Positions 9,621 to 18,294 are shown, counted from the first letter of the stretch. The stretch is 64,000 bases of DNA from Brasilonema sennae CENA114 (GCF_006968745.1 NZ_CP030118.1:992001-1056000); one strand, 5' to 3'. Program-made: numbers and translations. Notes: generated by a model from the sequence alone, not told the origin.

Positions 9621-10764
9621 TATGTATCAATAAATACTAATGTATATTTTGCTGTGATGATTATCATAGAAAACGGAGGCTTACTGACCTGGATTTGGTA
9701 TTATATGGACTCAGCTTAATTACTTAACAAGTCTTCAAATTTATGATCTGAGCCTCCAACTAGCAGGTTCGCAGCCAGCAAAATATGACAGAAACACCTT
9801 TTTCACGCCAGATACCTACGGAGGGAGACCCTCCTACAGTACTGGCTCCCTTACACCCCTGTGCTTATTGAAACTTATGGTATACTATTGTAACACCAAT
9901 TGCGTATTTGGAGCGATTTTACAGCCTAGATAAAGCTCCTAGTCATACTACTGGTAGTAGTGGTTTGGATTGATCGATAGTCAGCCAATTTTGGATTTGG
10001 GATTTGGGATTTTGGATTGACTCCACCCTAAAGGTGACTCGAATTTTGGATTTTGGATTCCCGAATTTTGGATTTTGGATTTTAAATTTTGGATTAAGGA
10101 ATTGAAGAATTCCCGGATTAAGGGACTTTTTTGAGCCAACCTCAATTCTTTAATCGGCTTTTCTTTAATCTAAAATCGACGGATTAAGTTAACTCGTGGG
10201 ACAACGAACCAACCCAATCTAAAATCTAAAATCGCAAATCTAAAATTGACGGATTGAGGAATTAATTCCGTCCTAGAAGGACGGGGCTTGTACCGACCAA
10301 CCCCCAATCTAAAATCTAAAATTTAAAATCTAAAATCGTCCCGGTCAAGACTCTTGTTGAAGGGATGGGGAGTCGTGTGAAAGTCCGCTCCAAATAAAGA
10401 CAGGGGAGGATTTTTAGTGTAATTTTAACTCTTTACTTGCAATTCTTGGTTGGAAATGGGATTATTGCTAATATTATCGTAATTATTGTTTCGTTTGATT
10501 GACAAAATGACATATTTAGCCTATGGCATACTTTATCCTATAACTGCATGATAATATCCACCTAAAAACCAGCTTTCGAGTGTAGGGCAATACATAACTT
10601 CTTCAGAGAATTCCTTCAAAGGGAAGATACTTTGCTATGGAGAATCAGTATTAAATCAGGTTATACACTCAGTCCCTGTTGATTGATTTAACTTAATTTA
10701 GGTTTTCTAGGTGCATAACTAGTCCTTCAACTTCAATTCGTAGTAATAATTATTAAACTGACAA
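9621..10764. repeat. Repeat-rich non-coding stretch with inverted TTTTGGAT / ATCTAAAA arrays
   Basis: No gene is visible. At 9990-10110 the heptamer TTTTGGAT is repeated many times. At 10155-10345 its near-complement AATCTAAAATCTAAAATC is repeated, so the two halves could fold into a long hairpin. A hairpin pair GGAGGCT / AGCCTCC spans 9676-9760, and a GGAGGG-AGACCCTCC palindrome of a window-wide repeat family lies near 9815-9855. Confidence 0.7.
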
Positions 10765-10932
10765 ATGACACAAGAAATCGCTATCAAGAAAAAATGGGCA
10801 GTCAAACGAATGACCCTAAATTTGGCATCAACCGAAGCCGAAAAACTTCAAAAGTATTGTGATGAAACAGGAAGACCTGCAACAGATGTGATTCGAGAAC
10901 TGATTCGAGGGCTGGAATCAATAGATCATTAG
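10765..10932 (+). CDS. Small ribbon-helix-helix (CopG/Arc-like) protein
   Basis: A 55-residue ORF, MTQEIAIKKKWAVKRMTLNL followed by STEAEKLQKYCDETGRPATDVIRELIRGLE. The short beta strand (KRMTLNLAS), helix A (AEKLQKYCDETG) and helix B after RPATDVIREL match the ribbon-helix-helix fold of antitoxins and small repressors. DNA binding would need a dimer. No toxin ORF follows within 1 kb. It could be a plasmid-type regulator or an orphan antitoxin. Its length and codon use look genuine, but expression is unproven. Confidence 0.65.
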   Translation: MTQEIAIKKKWAVKRMTLNLASTEAEKLQKYCDETGRPATDVIRELIRGLESIDH

Positions 10933-12145
10933 TAAGCACTTGACGGGTAAACTCCCCTTCATTTTTACCTACGGTAAATCTGGGCAAGCGTATCCAAAAT
11001 TGCGAGTATTTAACGAATAGATCCTGTGGTTGGTGAGGGTATCACTACTCAAAAACCTACTCAACTACACGCGCACGTCACGTTACTCAGCAACGATTGT
11101 CCAGATTTTTACTGCTAATGGCGATGCAGGAGAAGGAGCAACCATTGGCGATCGCTAACTAATCTAGCTTATCAATGTAGTCACCTTCGCAGTTGGTATA
11201 TACAACTTGTAGCGCTCCATTAATCGCCGTTTAACAGATGTCAGTTTACCCAGTTTACCCTAAAAGGGACTGGCGCACCAAAAGCCGTCAGACAATTTTG
11301 GATTTTGCGAAAAGTTTGAGCGGTGAGTCCAGCCCCCGTCTTGGTGAGTCCACTTGCCGTCTTGGTGAACCAGCACTGCGGGAGGGTTTCCCTCCGCAGG
11401 TGACTGGTGAACCCCGTAGGGGCGGTTCCCGTCACGAACGCGAGTGCGTCTGGTGCAGGAGATTGGCAAAGTGGCGAACCCGTTAGCGTCCCTTGCGCGT
11501 GTCCCCTTGGGACTCAGCGTGCCCGCAGGGCATAGGGCGGTTTCCGTCACGAACGCGAGTGCGTCTTTGCAGGAGTTTGGGGGACTGGCGAACCCGGAGG
11601 GAGGTTTCCTCCGTAAGCGCAAAGCGCAGGCAATCATGCGTTCGCCGTAAGGCGTGCCGTTAGGCATACGCGCAGCGTCTCCAGAGGAGACTCAAAGCTT
11701 TTCAAGACGGATTAAAGAATTGATTCCACTGACGGGTGCGGAGGCTTGTACCATCAAGAAATCATTGGTCATTCGCGCGCGCGGCTTTACCATCATTCGG
11801 AGTCCTTGTTTCTTCTGGAGGGAAATAAGGACTCTGAACTGATCGCTGTCTGACTACCTACGTGGACTAAGAGAAAACCAAGAATTTGGAACTGAAAAGG
11901 TACGTTTTGCTTATATAGCTGAGGATGTCAAATGCCTTCAGTACGAAAAATTCTATGTGCAACAAAAATGTCGAAGAAATCGTCCGGAACACTGTAGCTA
12001 GAGTTTGTAGTAATGAGTGTTCCCAAACAAGAGAACAAAAAAGAACTGCATAAGACAGACAACTGCTCCCTATAGATATATAGGAAAGGGTTCAAACCCA
12101 ACAAACAAGACCAACTTTGCAACTATCAAGTGATGGTAATTCATT
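10933..12145. repeat. Repeat-filled spacer with GC-rich dispersed palindromes
   Basis: The first 300 bases hold nothing I can name. From 11320 to 11690 the DNA is a patchwork of dispersed repeats: GTCTTGGTGA units, GGAGGGTTTCCCTCC palindromes, GGTTCCCGTCACGAACGCGAGTGCGTC twice, and CGTAAGGCGTGCCGTTAGGC. These create false ORFs on both strands. From 11845 to 11999 one + frame is open (about 50 codons, without start) but matches nothing I know. Confidence 0.7.
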
Positions 12146-12433
12146 ATGACTAGCTTTACTCAAGTCCGCCCACAACACGACCTTCTGCAACCTGTTCGTC
12201 AATGGCTTGATTCAATAGAAATTCATAACGCAAAATTAGCTCATTCACTCTGCAAACTAATTCCTGCTCAATGTCCTTTTGAACGTGACATTACACTATT
12301 TGGTCGCAAGCTATTTCACATTCCGCCTATGTGTAAGTTAAATCCTCTTTATGAAGAAGTGGTGACCTTGCGTTTCAAAGCTTTGTGTTATCTTGCTGAT
12401 GAATGTGGTGAAGATGTAACAGCCTATTGCTAA
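12146..12433 (+). CDS. Mo-dependent nitrogenase C-terminal-like protein
   Basis: A 95-residue protein of a family (Mo-nitrogenase_C type) common in cyanobacteria. Recognisable blocks are LLQPVRQWLDSIEIHNAKLA, CKLIPAQCPFERDITLFGRK, HIPPMCKLNPLYE and FKALCYLADECGEDVTAYC. Five cysteines are spread over the chain. The family name is historical; it is not a nitrogenase subunit, and its function is unknown. It stands alone, between repeats and a decayed two-component system. Confidence 0.8.
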   Translation: MTSFTQVRPQHDLLQPVRQWLDSIEIHNAKLAHSLCKLIPAQCPFERDITLFGRKLFHIPPMCKLNPLYEEVVTLRFKALCYLADECGEDVTAYC

Positions 12434-12507
12434 TAGTACGCCTGCTAGTTATATTATGCAGTTACTATAGATGATTGCACGCTGCTCGTGGTACTTTGCG
12501 CAAGATT

Positions 12508-13019
12508 TTATTTTATCAAAAGCTCTCCACTATCAACTTCCAGAATGTATTTGGTAATAGCAAGTCCGAACCCAGTGTCAAAATATTTTGTAGAGTAAAA
12601 TTGCTGGGTTAGGTCGGGTAAAATCTCTGGAAAAATAGGTTCAGTGCCATTGTCAACATGAAAACAGACTTGATTGAAATTGGTGTTACTCTCAATTTCC
12701 GATTTAACAGTCTCTGCTTATGGAATTGCTTCAAATACATTCCGCACAACATTAATAAATACTTGTTTTCATTTCTCTTTGCTTCTTCTACTTTCACCTC
12801 ATTCATTGCTGGTTCAAAATCAACTTTCCGTCCGATAGCCCATAACATATTTTGCAGCAAGGGCAGAATTTAGGTAATGAATTCATCAATGTCTCTTTTT
12901 TATAACCGCAACATCTGCGGTTTTGTACATAGCAAGATTTATTTTAAGAACCTTTATAATCTGTTAGCTTCATCTAGTGCCAAATATAATCGCTCTTTTG
13001 GTGGCGTAAATAAATCAAG
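12508..13019 (-). pseudogene. Relic of a sensor histidine kinase
   Basis: On the minus strand, fragments in several frames spell the cyanobacterial histidine-kinase core. The dimerisation part reads ERLYLALDEANRL..RFLK.ILL, then DIDEFIT.ILPLLQNMLWAIGRKVDFEPA. The ATPase N-box follows as QVFINVVRNVFEAIP, and the G-boxes as QQFYSTKYFDTGFGLAITKY. At least five stops and one or more frameshifts interrupt it, and the H-box and sensor are missing. It cannot make a kinase. Confidence 0.75.
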
Positions 13020-13075
13020 TTTTTGAAAAAAGTTTAACACAATTTTGATTGTTGTGTTGTGAAAGGGTTATAACG

Positions 13076-13241
13076 ACTGCACGAGAGTCTCATCCAGATT
13101 TAGTAATATTGGACTGGATGCTACCTGGTTTACAGCATCAATAAGTTTTACATTCGCGACTTGCGGCTGAGATTGGAGGCGAATGAGGAAAAGCGTCTCA
13201 TTCAAACTGTGCGTGGAGTTGGTTACGCACTACGAGAATAA
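13076..13241 (+). pseudogene. Relic of an OmpR/PhoB-type response regulator
   Basis: The + strand reads [19 protein letters not shown], the phospho-acceptor region of a receiver domain (D in LILDWMLPG). After a large internal deletion and a frame change it reads [29 protein letters not shown] and stop, the C-terminal end of an OmpR winged helix. Everything between is gone. It lies head-on to the kinase relic, and the two may be remains of one system. Confidence 0.75.
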
Positions 13242-13352
13242 TCTGAACGCCCCATACTGCATTTGCTAGATAATTAAATTACCCAATTGATATGAAATTA
13301 CCGATTTAGTTCCCGCTACACTTAAAGACGGTAGTCAACATCAGCGAGTGCA

Positions 13353-14321
13353 ATGAGTTATCTTGAAACAGCGGCGCAGTTTTACAGTGAAGTCGCCCAA
13401 ACACCGCAAGTCGGACTTTGTTGTGTGCAAAGCACACCCTTGCAATTACCAGGCTTGAAAATTCCTCGGAAAATGCAGGAAATGAACTATGGTTGCGGGA
13501 CGACTGTTCATTCCACCGAACTCGGGAATCAACCCACGGTACTGTATGTTGGAGTTGGTGGTGGTTTAGAAGCTTTGCAATTTGCCTATTTTTCTCAGCG
13601 TTCTGGTGCTGTTATTGCGGTTGATCCAGTAGCAGAAATGCGTCAAGCTGCTGTACGTAACTTGGAAATTGCTGCTCAAGAAAATCCTTGGTTTGACACC
13701 AGCTTTGTAGAAATTCGTGAAGGCGATGCCTTTAACTTACCTGTTGGTGATAATTCTGTTGATATCGTCGCCCAAAATTGCCTTTTCAATATCTTTGAAC
13801 CAGAAGATTTAACTCGTGCTTTGCAAGAAGCATACCGGGTGTTAAAACCAGGTGGAAAATTGCAGATGAGTGATCCAATTGCGACTCGTCCCATTCCACA
13901 ACATCTGCAAAAAGATGAGCGACTGCGAGCAATGTGTTTATCAGGCGCACTCACTTATGAAGAGTATATTCAGCGTATTATAAGTGCAGGCTTTGGGCAA
14001 GTCGAAATTCGCGCCCGTCGCCCCTACCGTTTGCTCGATTCCCAAACTTATGACATAGAAGAGAATCTTCTTTTAGAAAGTCTAGATTCTGTCGCTTTCA
14101 AAGTTATCATTCCTGAAGATGGCGCTTGTGTTTTTACAGGAAAAACAGCCATTTATGCTGGTCCAGAACCATTTTTTGATGATGATGCGGGTCATATTCT
14201 TCAGCGTGGAATACCAGCATCAGTGTGTGATAAAACTGCAGCAAAACTTGCAGCGTTAATGCCAGATAAAATAATGATGACTGATTCAACTTGGTATTAT
14301 AACGGTGGTGGATGTTGTTAA
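13353..14321 (+). CDS. arsM: Arsenite methyltransferase of arsenosugar biosynthesis
   Basis: A 322-residue class I SAM-dependent methyltransferase. The glycine-rich SAM motif is VLYVGVGGGLEALQFA (about residues 64-79), followed by VIAVDPVAEM. Cysteines C23-C24 (GLCCVQST), C48 (NYGCGTT) and the terminal GGGCC fit arsenic binding, as in the ArsM subgroup linked to arsenosugars. It methylates arsenite before the sugar is added. arsS follows 114 bp downstream on the same strand. No ArsR-type regulator is present nearby. Confidence 0.85.
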   Translation: MSYLETAAQFYSEVAQTPQVGLCCVQSTPLQLPGLKIPRKMQEMNYGCGTTVHSTELGNQPTVLYVGVGGGLEALQFAYFSQRSGAVIAVDPVAEMRQAAVRNLEIAAQENPWFDTSFVEIREGDAFNLPVGDNSVDIVAQNCLFNIFEPEDLTRALQEAYRVLKPGGKLQMSDPIATRPIPQHLQKDERLRAMCLSGALTYEEYIQRIISAGFGQVEIRARRPYRLLDSQTYDIEENLLLESLDSVAFKVIIPEDGACVFTGKTAIYAGPEPFFDDDAGHILQRGIPASVCDKTAAKLAALMPDKIMMTDSTWYYNGGGCC

Positions 14322-14353
14322 TTTTAGCGTGTGTTTTATCTTTCCTCGTTTTT

Positions 14354-14378
14354 CGTTCCCATGCTCTGTATGGGAACG
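14354..14378. repeat. CGTTCCCAT...ATGGGAACG palindrome between arsM and arsS
   Basis: A 9-bp stem CGTTCCCAT / ATGGGAACG closes a 7-base loop. It belongs to the CGTTCCC..GGGAACG dispersed family seen again at 20414-20529, near 45165 and inside a coding sequence at 46765. It could act on arsM mRNA stability, but no T-run makes it a terminator. Confidence 0.7.
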
Positions 14379-14435
14379 AGATAAACGAGATAATAGACAA
14401 AATCAAACACATATTTTATCTATAGAAATGAGACA

Positions 14436-15422
14436 ATGATTCAAACAGCAATCACACCTTTCAAACAAAAACTCGCCTCTCCTTTAACAAAAAAAGAAAT
14501 CACAGTTTTACAAATTAACTTAGGTAAGCGTTGTAACCTTGCTTGTAGCCATTGTCATGTAGAAGCGGGACCAAAACGCACAGAAGAACTTTCTCCAGAA
14601 ACTTGCCAACAATTGATTGAGATTATTCAGAGATTTCCTCAAATTCAAATTGTTGATTTGACTGGTGGCGCACCAGAAATGAATTATGGTTTCAAACCAT
14701 TGGTAGAAGCAGCAAGAGCAACAGGTAAACAGGTTATTGTCCGGTCTAATTTGACTATCTTTTTTGAAGATGGCTTTGCTGATTTACCAGAATACTTTGC
14801 AAAACATAAAGTTCGTGTTGTTGCTTCTCTGCCCTGCTATTTGTCAGATAATGTCGATAAAATGCGCGGTGCTGGTGTGTATGATGGCTCCATTAAAGCA
14901 CTGCAATGGCTGAATCAACTAGGTTATGGGAAAGAGCCAGATTTAATTGTGGATTTAGTCTATAATCCACAATTACCGAAAGATGAGAAATTTTCCCTAA
15001 CTCCAAACCAAACAAAGCTGGAAAGAGATTACAAGCAATATTTACAAGAGAACTTTGATATTACTTTTAACAATCTATTTACGATTACCAACTTACCAGT
15101 CGGGAGAACAAAACTGTCTCTAGAAAGAAAGAAACTCTATACTCCTTATTTGCAGTTTTTAGAATCTCACTTCAATGCTGGTACAGTTGAACATTTGATG
15201 TGTCTCGATGAAATTTCAATTGATTATCTGGGTAATGTGTATGACTGCGACTTCAACCAAATGATGAATGTACCTGCAAAAACTCGCGACGGGGAAAACC
15301 TGACAGTCGCCAAGTTGCTAGAAACTGGTTCTTTGGACTTGATAAATCAGGTACAGACAGCAGCTTATTGTTATGGCTGTACAGCTGGTACTGGTTCGAG
15401 CTGTGGTGGCGCTTTGGTGTAA
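14436..15422 (+). CDS. arsS: Arsenosugar biosynthesis radical SAM protein ArsS
   Basis: A 328-residue radical SAM enzyme with CxxxCxxC at C33, C37 and C40 (RCNLACSHC), and a C-terminal cysteine-rich tail (YCYGCTAGTGSSCGGALV) of the DUF3641 type. In cyanobacteria ArsS acts after ArsM and is thought to join the 5'-deoxyadenosyl moiety to dimethylarsenic, giving the ribosyl skeleton of arsenosugars. The length is normal and all cluster ligands are present, so the pair should be functional. Confidence 0.9.
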   Translation: MIQTAITPFKQKLASPLTKKEITVLQINLGKRCNLACSHCHVEAGPKRTEELSPETCQQLIEIIQRFPQIQIVDLTGGAPEMNYGFKPLVEAARATGKQVIVRSNLTIFFEDGFADLPEYFAKHKVRVVASLPCYLSDNVDKMRGAGVYDGSIKALQWLNQLGYGKEPDLIVDLVYNPQLPKDEKFSLTPNQTKLERDYKQYLQENFDITFNNLFTITNLPVGRTKLSLERKKLYTPYLQFLESHFNAGTVEHLMCLDEISIDYLGNVYDCDFNQMMNVPAKTRDGENLTVAKLLETGSLDLINQVQTAAYCYGCTAGTGSSCGGALV

Positions 15423-15487
15423 ATTTCTTGCATGATTGTCTGAGAAAGGCTTGAACAACTGATTTGTGCGGCTTCAAAATAATCTCG

Positions 15488-15508
15488 TTACCAAAACTGT
15501 TACGAGCG
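15488..15508 (+). promoter_or_regulatory. Conserved upstream box of Yfr1 copy 1
   Basis: GTTACCAAAACTGTTACGAG is repeated almost unchanged upstream of copy 2 (GTTACCAAAATCGTTACGAG, about 15711-15731). Each lies at about the same distance before its core motif. It holds two GTTAC direct repeats one helical turn apart and may be an activator site. The function is inferred. Confidence 0.45.
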
Positions 15509-15540
15509 CCTAACCAAGAGTTGAATAAGTTTATGATGAT

Positions 15541-15612
15541 CCTAAGTTAAGTCTCCTCACACCACATTTATAGCCGTGGACTAATCTCAGCTTCCACGGT
15601 TATTTATTTTTT
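15541..15612 (+). ncRNA. yfr1: Yfr1-like small RNA, copy 1
   Basis: The unpaired core CTCCTCACAC (15553-15562), the invariant motif of cyanobacterial Yfr1, is followed by a 10-bp terminator stem TAGCCGTGGA / TCCACGGTTA (15571-15602) and TTTATTTTTT. A -10-like TATGAT lies at 15532-15537, which would give an RNA of about 65-70 nt, the size known for Yfr1. The start is inferred. Yfr1 represses outer-membrane porin mRNAs in Prochlorococcus. It sits 120 bp behind arsS. Confidence 0.7.
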
Positions 15613-15766
15613 GATGTGTAAACACAAAGTCACCCCATCTGAGGATGGTACGCAAGGGTGTGAGTTCACCACAGGCGAGAAAGGTTGTGAATACTGGCAG
15701 AAAAATTTCTGTTACCAAAATCGTTACGAGCGTGTTTATACTCGTCAGTTAGCATTATGATGATAG

Positions 15767-15830
15767 AAAGTTTAGCTCCTCACACTACAACAAAAGCCGT
15801 GAAATTGAATGTTTCACGGCTTTTATTTTT
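15767..15830 (+). ncRNA. yfr1: Yfr1-like small RNA, copy 2
   Basis: A second CTCCTCACAC (15776-15785) is followed by a 13-bp perfect terminator stem AAAAGCCGTGAAA / TTTCACGGCTTTT (15792-15824) and ATTTTTTT. A -10-like TATGAT is at 15756-15761. Copies 1 and 2 share TTATGATGAT just upstream and GTTACCAAAA..GTTACGAGCG further upstream, so the whole unit, including its promoter region, was duplicated about 223 bp apart. The 5' end is inferred. Confidence 0.75.
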
Positions 15831-15892
15831 TTGGGATGGATGCGGAGTTGAAATCTCCTCACACCTGAGATGTTGCACCTTGACTTTAGTAC

Positions 15893-15980
15893 GCCTTGAA
15901 CTTAAGTTCAAGGCTCATAGCCAAAGTCCGTTAAAACGGACTTAAACTCTTAGCCTCAGAATTTATTTCTTGGCGGACGA
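15893..15980. repeat. Multi-hairpin dispersed repeat
   Basis: A perfect 22-bp palindrome (GCCTTGAACTTAAGTTCAAGGC) is followed by AAGTCCGTTAAAACGGACTT and a third imperfect pair (GCCTCAGAATTTATTTCTTGGC). The last two hairpins, with the linker between them, recur at 45241-45332, so this is one dispersed element, REP-like in build. Confidence 0.65.
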
Positions 15981-16067
15981 GAATTATGGTGCAAGATCTG
16001 AGACACCCTAGCGAGCGCAGTACGAGGCGCGGTTCTTGATAGATAGCCGATTAACCAGACTTCATCA

Positions 16068-17339
16068 TTACTGCGTACAATTGGGGTTACTATCGGGGGT
16101 AGCATCAGGATAGAAAGTGCGAATCCCGCCATCTCTCCTGACAAAGATGGCTGTAAATGTTTTACCCTCGTCAGTTACGCTCAAATTACAAACCGTGTTA
16201 GTCGAGGTGGTATTTGGGTTGTTCTTGTAACCTAGAGATGCTTTCGATAGAATCTCTTCAGCGTTGAGGGTGTAGGGATAACCTTTGATAGAAGACTGAG
16301 CAGTACCACTACCAACTTTCATCACAACGCCCATAGTGTAAATTGTACCGGGAACAACCTCTTCTCTGGATGTATTGTTGTCTAACCGCCCAGCTAAACC
16401 CTTCTGCTGAAGCTCTACATAACGAGCGACAAAGTGGAGTCCCCCAATTGAACCGCCTTGAACTGGTTCCCCGCAAAAGATATGATCAAAAGCCTGCGCA
16501 TTAAACCAGACATCAGTCAAGTCATCCAAGAAAGCTGCATCTGTGGTGCGTCCTGGTTTAAGATATCCTCCCACAGATTGCTTGATATTTGCCAAGACAG
16601 TAGAGTTGTTCTGCATCATAGACTGGAAACCCGCACGACTGACGACTGTACCAGGTGCTCCACAAAGATTAGTCACTGCTGTGTCAAAGCTGTTTGGTAC
16701 TGGCGCGGGAGGTGTGACATCGGCTGGGCTACCGTAAGCTAAACCAGAGACAGGGTTGTTGATATTGTCAAAGAATGGTACAGAACCGGGAGGTAGAGAG
16801 GAAGAAGGAGGAGAAGAGCCATAATCGGTAATTTCAATGTCATCAATATTGGTTCTGTTTGAACTTCCATCAGTTTTGCGGACTTCACAGCGAACTGTTC
16901 CAGAAAGATTAGGAGCGAAAGTTGCTGTTTGAAGTGATGTAGAGCTTGTGGTAATTGTCGAACCTATTTTTGCCCATGAAGATCCGCTATTGGTTGAACA
17001 CCACAACTCCCAAGTGGTGCTAGCATCAGAACCAAACTTGGCATGTTTGATAGTAACTGTACCAGCACCCGTACGATCAAATTTCATCGTCACTTTGCCG
17101 TTATTGCGAATGCGAGCAGATTGTGTTCCGCTCTTAACATCCGTTGAAAGATTACCGATTAGGGCATCATTAAAATTCCAAACGCCTGTACTCAGGGTGA
17201 CATCACCTGCTGTATAACTGCCTTTCGTACCGTTCTCAAATCCCTCTGAAATAGTAACACTATTTACTCTAGATGAAAAAAAGGAAAGGAGTAAGATGGC
17301 TCCTCCTGCTATCTTCAATGGTAATGCTAACTTAGACAT
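16068..17339 (-). CDS. Secreted protein with a C-terminal EndoU-like endoribonuclease domain
   Basis: A 423-residue protein. An N-terminal hydrophobic signal peptide (residues 5-23) leads into a beta-rich domain (about 30-175) that ends in NIDDIEITDYG, a style common in secreted nucleases and adhesins, and then a proline/serine linker. Residues 265-310 carry FDHIFCGE and GGLHFVARYVELQQKGLAG, which resemble the two histidine motifs of EndoU nucleases (EHVFVGE, GFHNWI). A lysine (SSIKGYPY) follows near the expected third catalytic position. It probably cleaves RNA outside the cell; that is inference from motifs. Confidence 0.6.
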   Translation of the reverse strand: MSKLALPLKIAGGAILLLSFFSSRVNSVTISEGFENGTKGSYTAGDVTLSTGVWNFNDALIGNLSTDVKSGTQSARIRNNGKVTMKFDRTGAGTVTIKHAKFGSDASTTWELWCSTNSGSSWAKIGSTITTSSTSLQTATFAPNLSGTVRCEVRKTDGSSNRTNIDDIEITDYGSSPPSSSLPPGSVPFFDNINNPVSGLAYGSPADVTPPAPVPNSFDTAVTNLCGAPGTVVSRAGFQSMMQNNSTVLANIKQSVGGYLKPGRTTDAAFLDDLTDVWFNAQAFDHIFCGEPVQGGSIGGLHFVARYVELQQKGLAGRLDNNTSREEVVPGTIYTMGVVMKVGSGTAQSSIKGYPYTLNAEEILSKASLGYKNNPNTTSTNTVCNLSVTDEGKTFTAIFVRRDGGIRTFYPDATPDSNPNCTQ

Positions 17340-17802
17340 ATTTAACAGGGTTAATGCTTAACTCATTACTCATTGAAATAGGAATTGATAGTTATAACGT
17401 TATCAATCATTTATTGTTTGATTAATTGTTGATTAACAAGTTATTAACCATTTCAATGCTAACTTTTCTTGAATTGATCATTTCAATATGGTTCAAATCA
17501 GATAATTTGCACAAACGCTCATCTATAGGAATCCTATTTGAGTTGTAAAAATTATCGAACCGCCAAGACGCAAAGAGGAGCCGCTTTCGCCTGGGCGGGT
17601 TCCCCGACTTGAGGCGACTGGCGTCGCCAAGACAAGAAACAAAGAATTTTATGAATCATTTAGGACTACTATATGTAGAGACGTTGCATGCAACATCTCT
17701 ACACGTGTGAGATTTTTAAAAATTTTATGAGTTCAATCGAAGTATACTCTCCTCCCCCTGCCCGCTGCTCGGGTGCTTCCCCACTTCTTCACTGACTTCT
17801 GC
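17340..17802. other. Gene-free spacer with dispersed repeats
   Basis: The A+T-rich 17340-17520 part is the likely promoter region of the EndoU-like gene. From 17575 to 17640 a GC-rich repeat patch (GGCGACTGGCGTCGCC) appears. At 17675-17702 lies GTAGAGACGTTGCATGCAAC-ATCTCTAC, a palindrome whose sister is at 58257-58284. Confidence 0.6.
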
Positions 17803-18294
17803 TTAATCTTCATCTTGAACCCAGAGAATACCAATTCGTCTATCACTGACAACAATAATCCCTGTGTCGAATGTGGCTTTTGTAATTGAATCCCATCCAC
17901 TGATGCCAGAGTAATTGTTCCGAAATGATGCATTGGTGAAAAATTTGCAATGCTCTGGGAAAAATTCAAATAATTTAACAATAATGTTCTCTGCTTCTTC
18001 TAAGCTCATTAATTGCACAGAGTAAGCCAAATCTTTCGTCATAATAAAACTTAGGATTTTTTGCGCATCTTCTTGATTCACTTCTTTCCAGCGCACCCCA
18101 AGACCAGAATACCCGAATTGGCTCACAAATAAATCAAGAATTGCAGTCATGTTTTTAGAGGTTTCAAGAGTTTCATCTGAAATTATTTTTTGGATTTCAA
18201 ACAAAACCTCTCCACAATTACGTTTTGACAAAACTTCTGCTCTGAGTTGTGTTATTTCTAAGCTATTTTCAGTTTCGTAAATAATTCTAGCCAT
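17803..18294 (-). CDS. Hypothetical protein, 163 aa
   Basis: I do not recognise this family. The chain is soluble and mixed alpha/beta, with no signal peptide. Its end, SITKATFDTGIIVVSDRRIGILWVQDED, is strongly patterned and acidic, in the manner of small immunity-type or phage-type cyanobacterial proteins, but that is only an impression. The ATG stands behind a poly-A stretch. It is the only gene between the EndoU-like gene and Uma2; a role as an inhibitor of the neighbouring nuclease is possible but unsupported. Confidence 0.55.
   Translation of the reverse strand: MARIIYETENSLEITQLRAEVLSKRNCGEVLFEIQKIISDETLETSKNMTAILDLFVSQFGYSGLGVRWKEVNQEDAQKILSFIMTKDLAYSVQLMSLEEAENIIVKLFEFFPEHCKFFTNASFRNNYSGISGWDSITKATFDTGIIVVSDRRIGILWVQDED

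Noticed and set aside
10335..10400. GAGTCGTGTGAAAGTCCGC reminiscent of the end of a group II intron
   Set aside because: No domain V/VI fold, 5' GUGYG start or reverse transcriptase fragment could be found around it.
11238..11842. Several overlapping ORFs on both strands (60-135 codons)
   Set aside because: They are formed by GC-rich dispersed repeats (for example VLVHQDGKWTHQDGGWTH-type translations); none looks like a protein family.
11848..11999. Open + frame SDYLRGLRENQEFGTEKVRF...
   Set aside because: It has no start codon and no family that I recognise; it may be a gene relic, but this cannot be shown.
15855..15864. A third CTCCTCACAC motif after the two Yfr1-like copies
   Set aside because: There is no T-tailed terminator and no shared upstream box, so I did not call a third RNA; the following palindrome belongs to a dispersed repeat.
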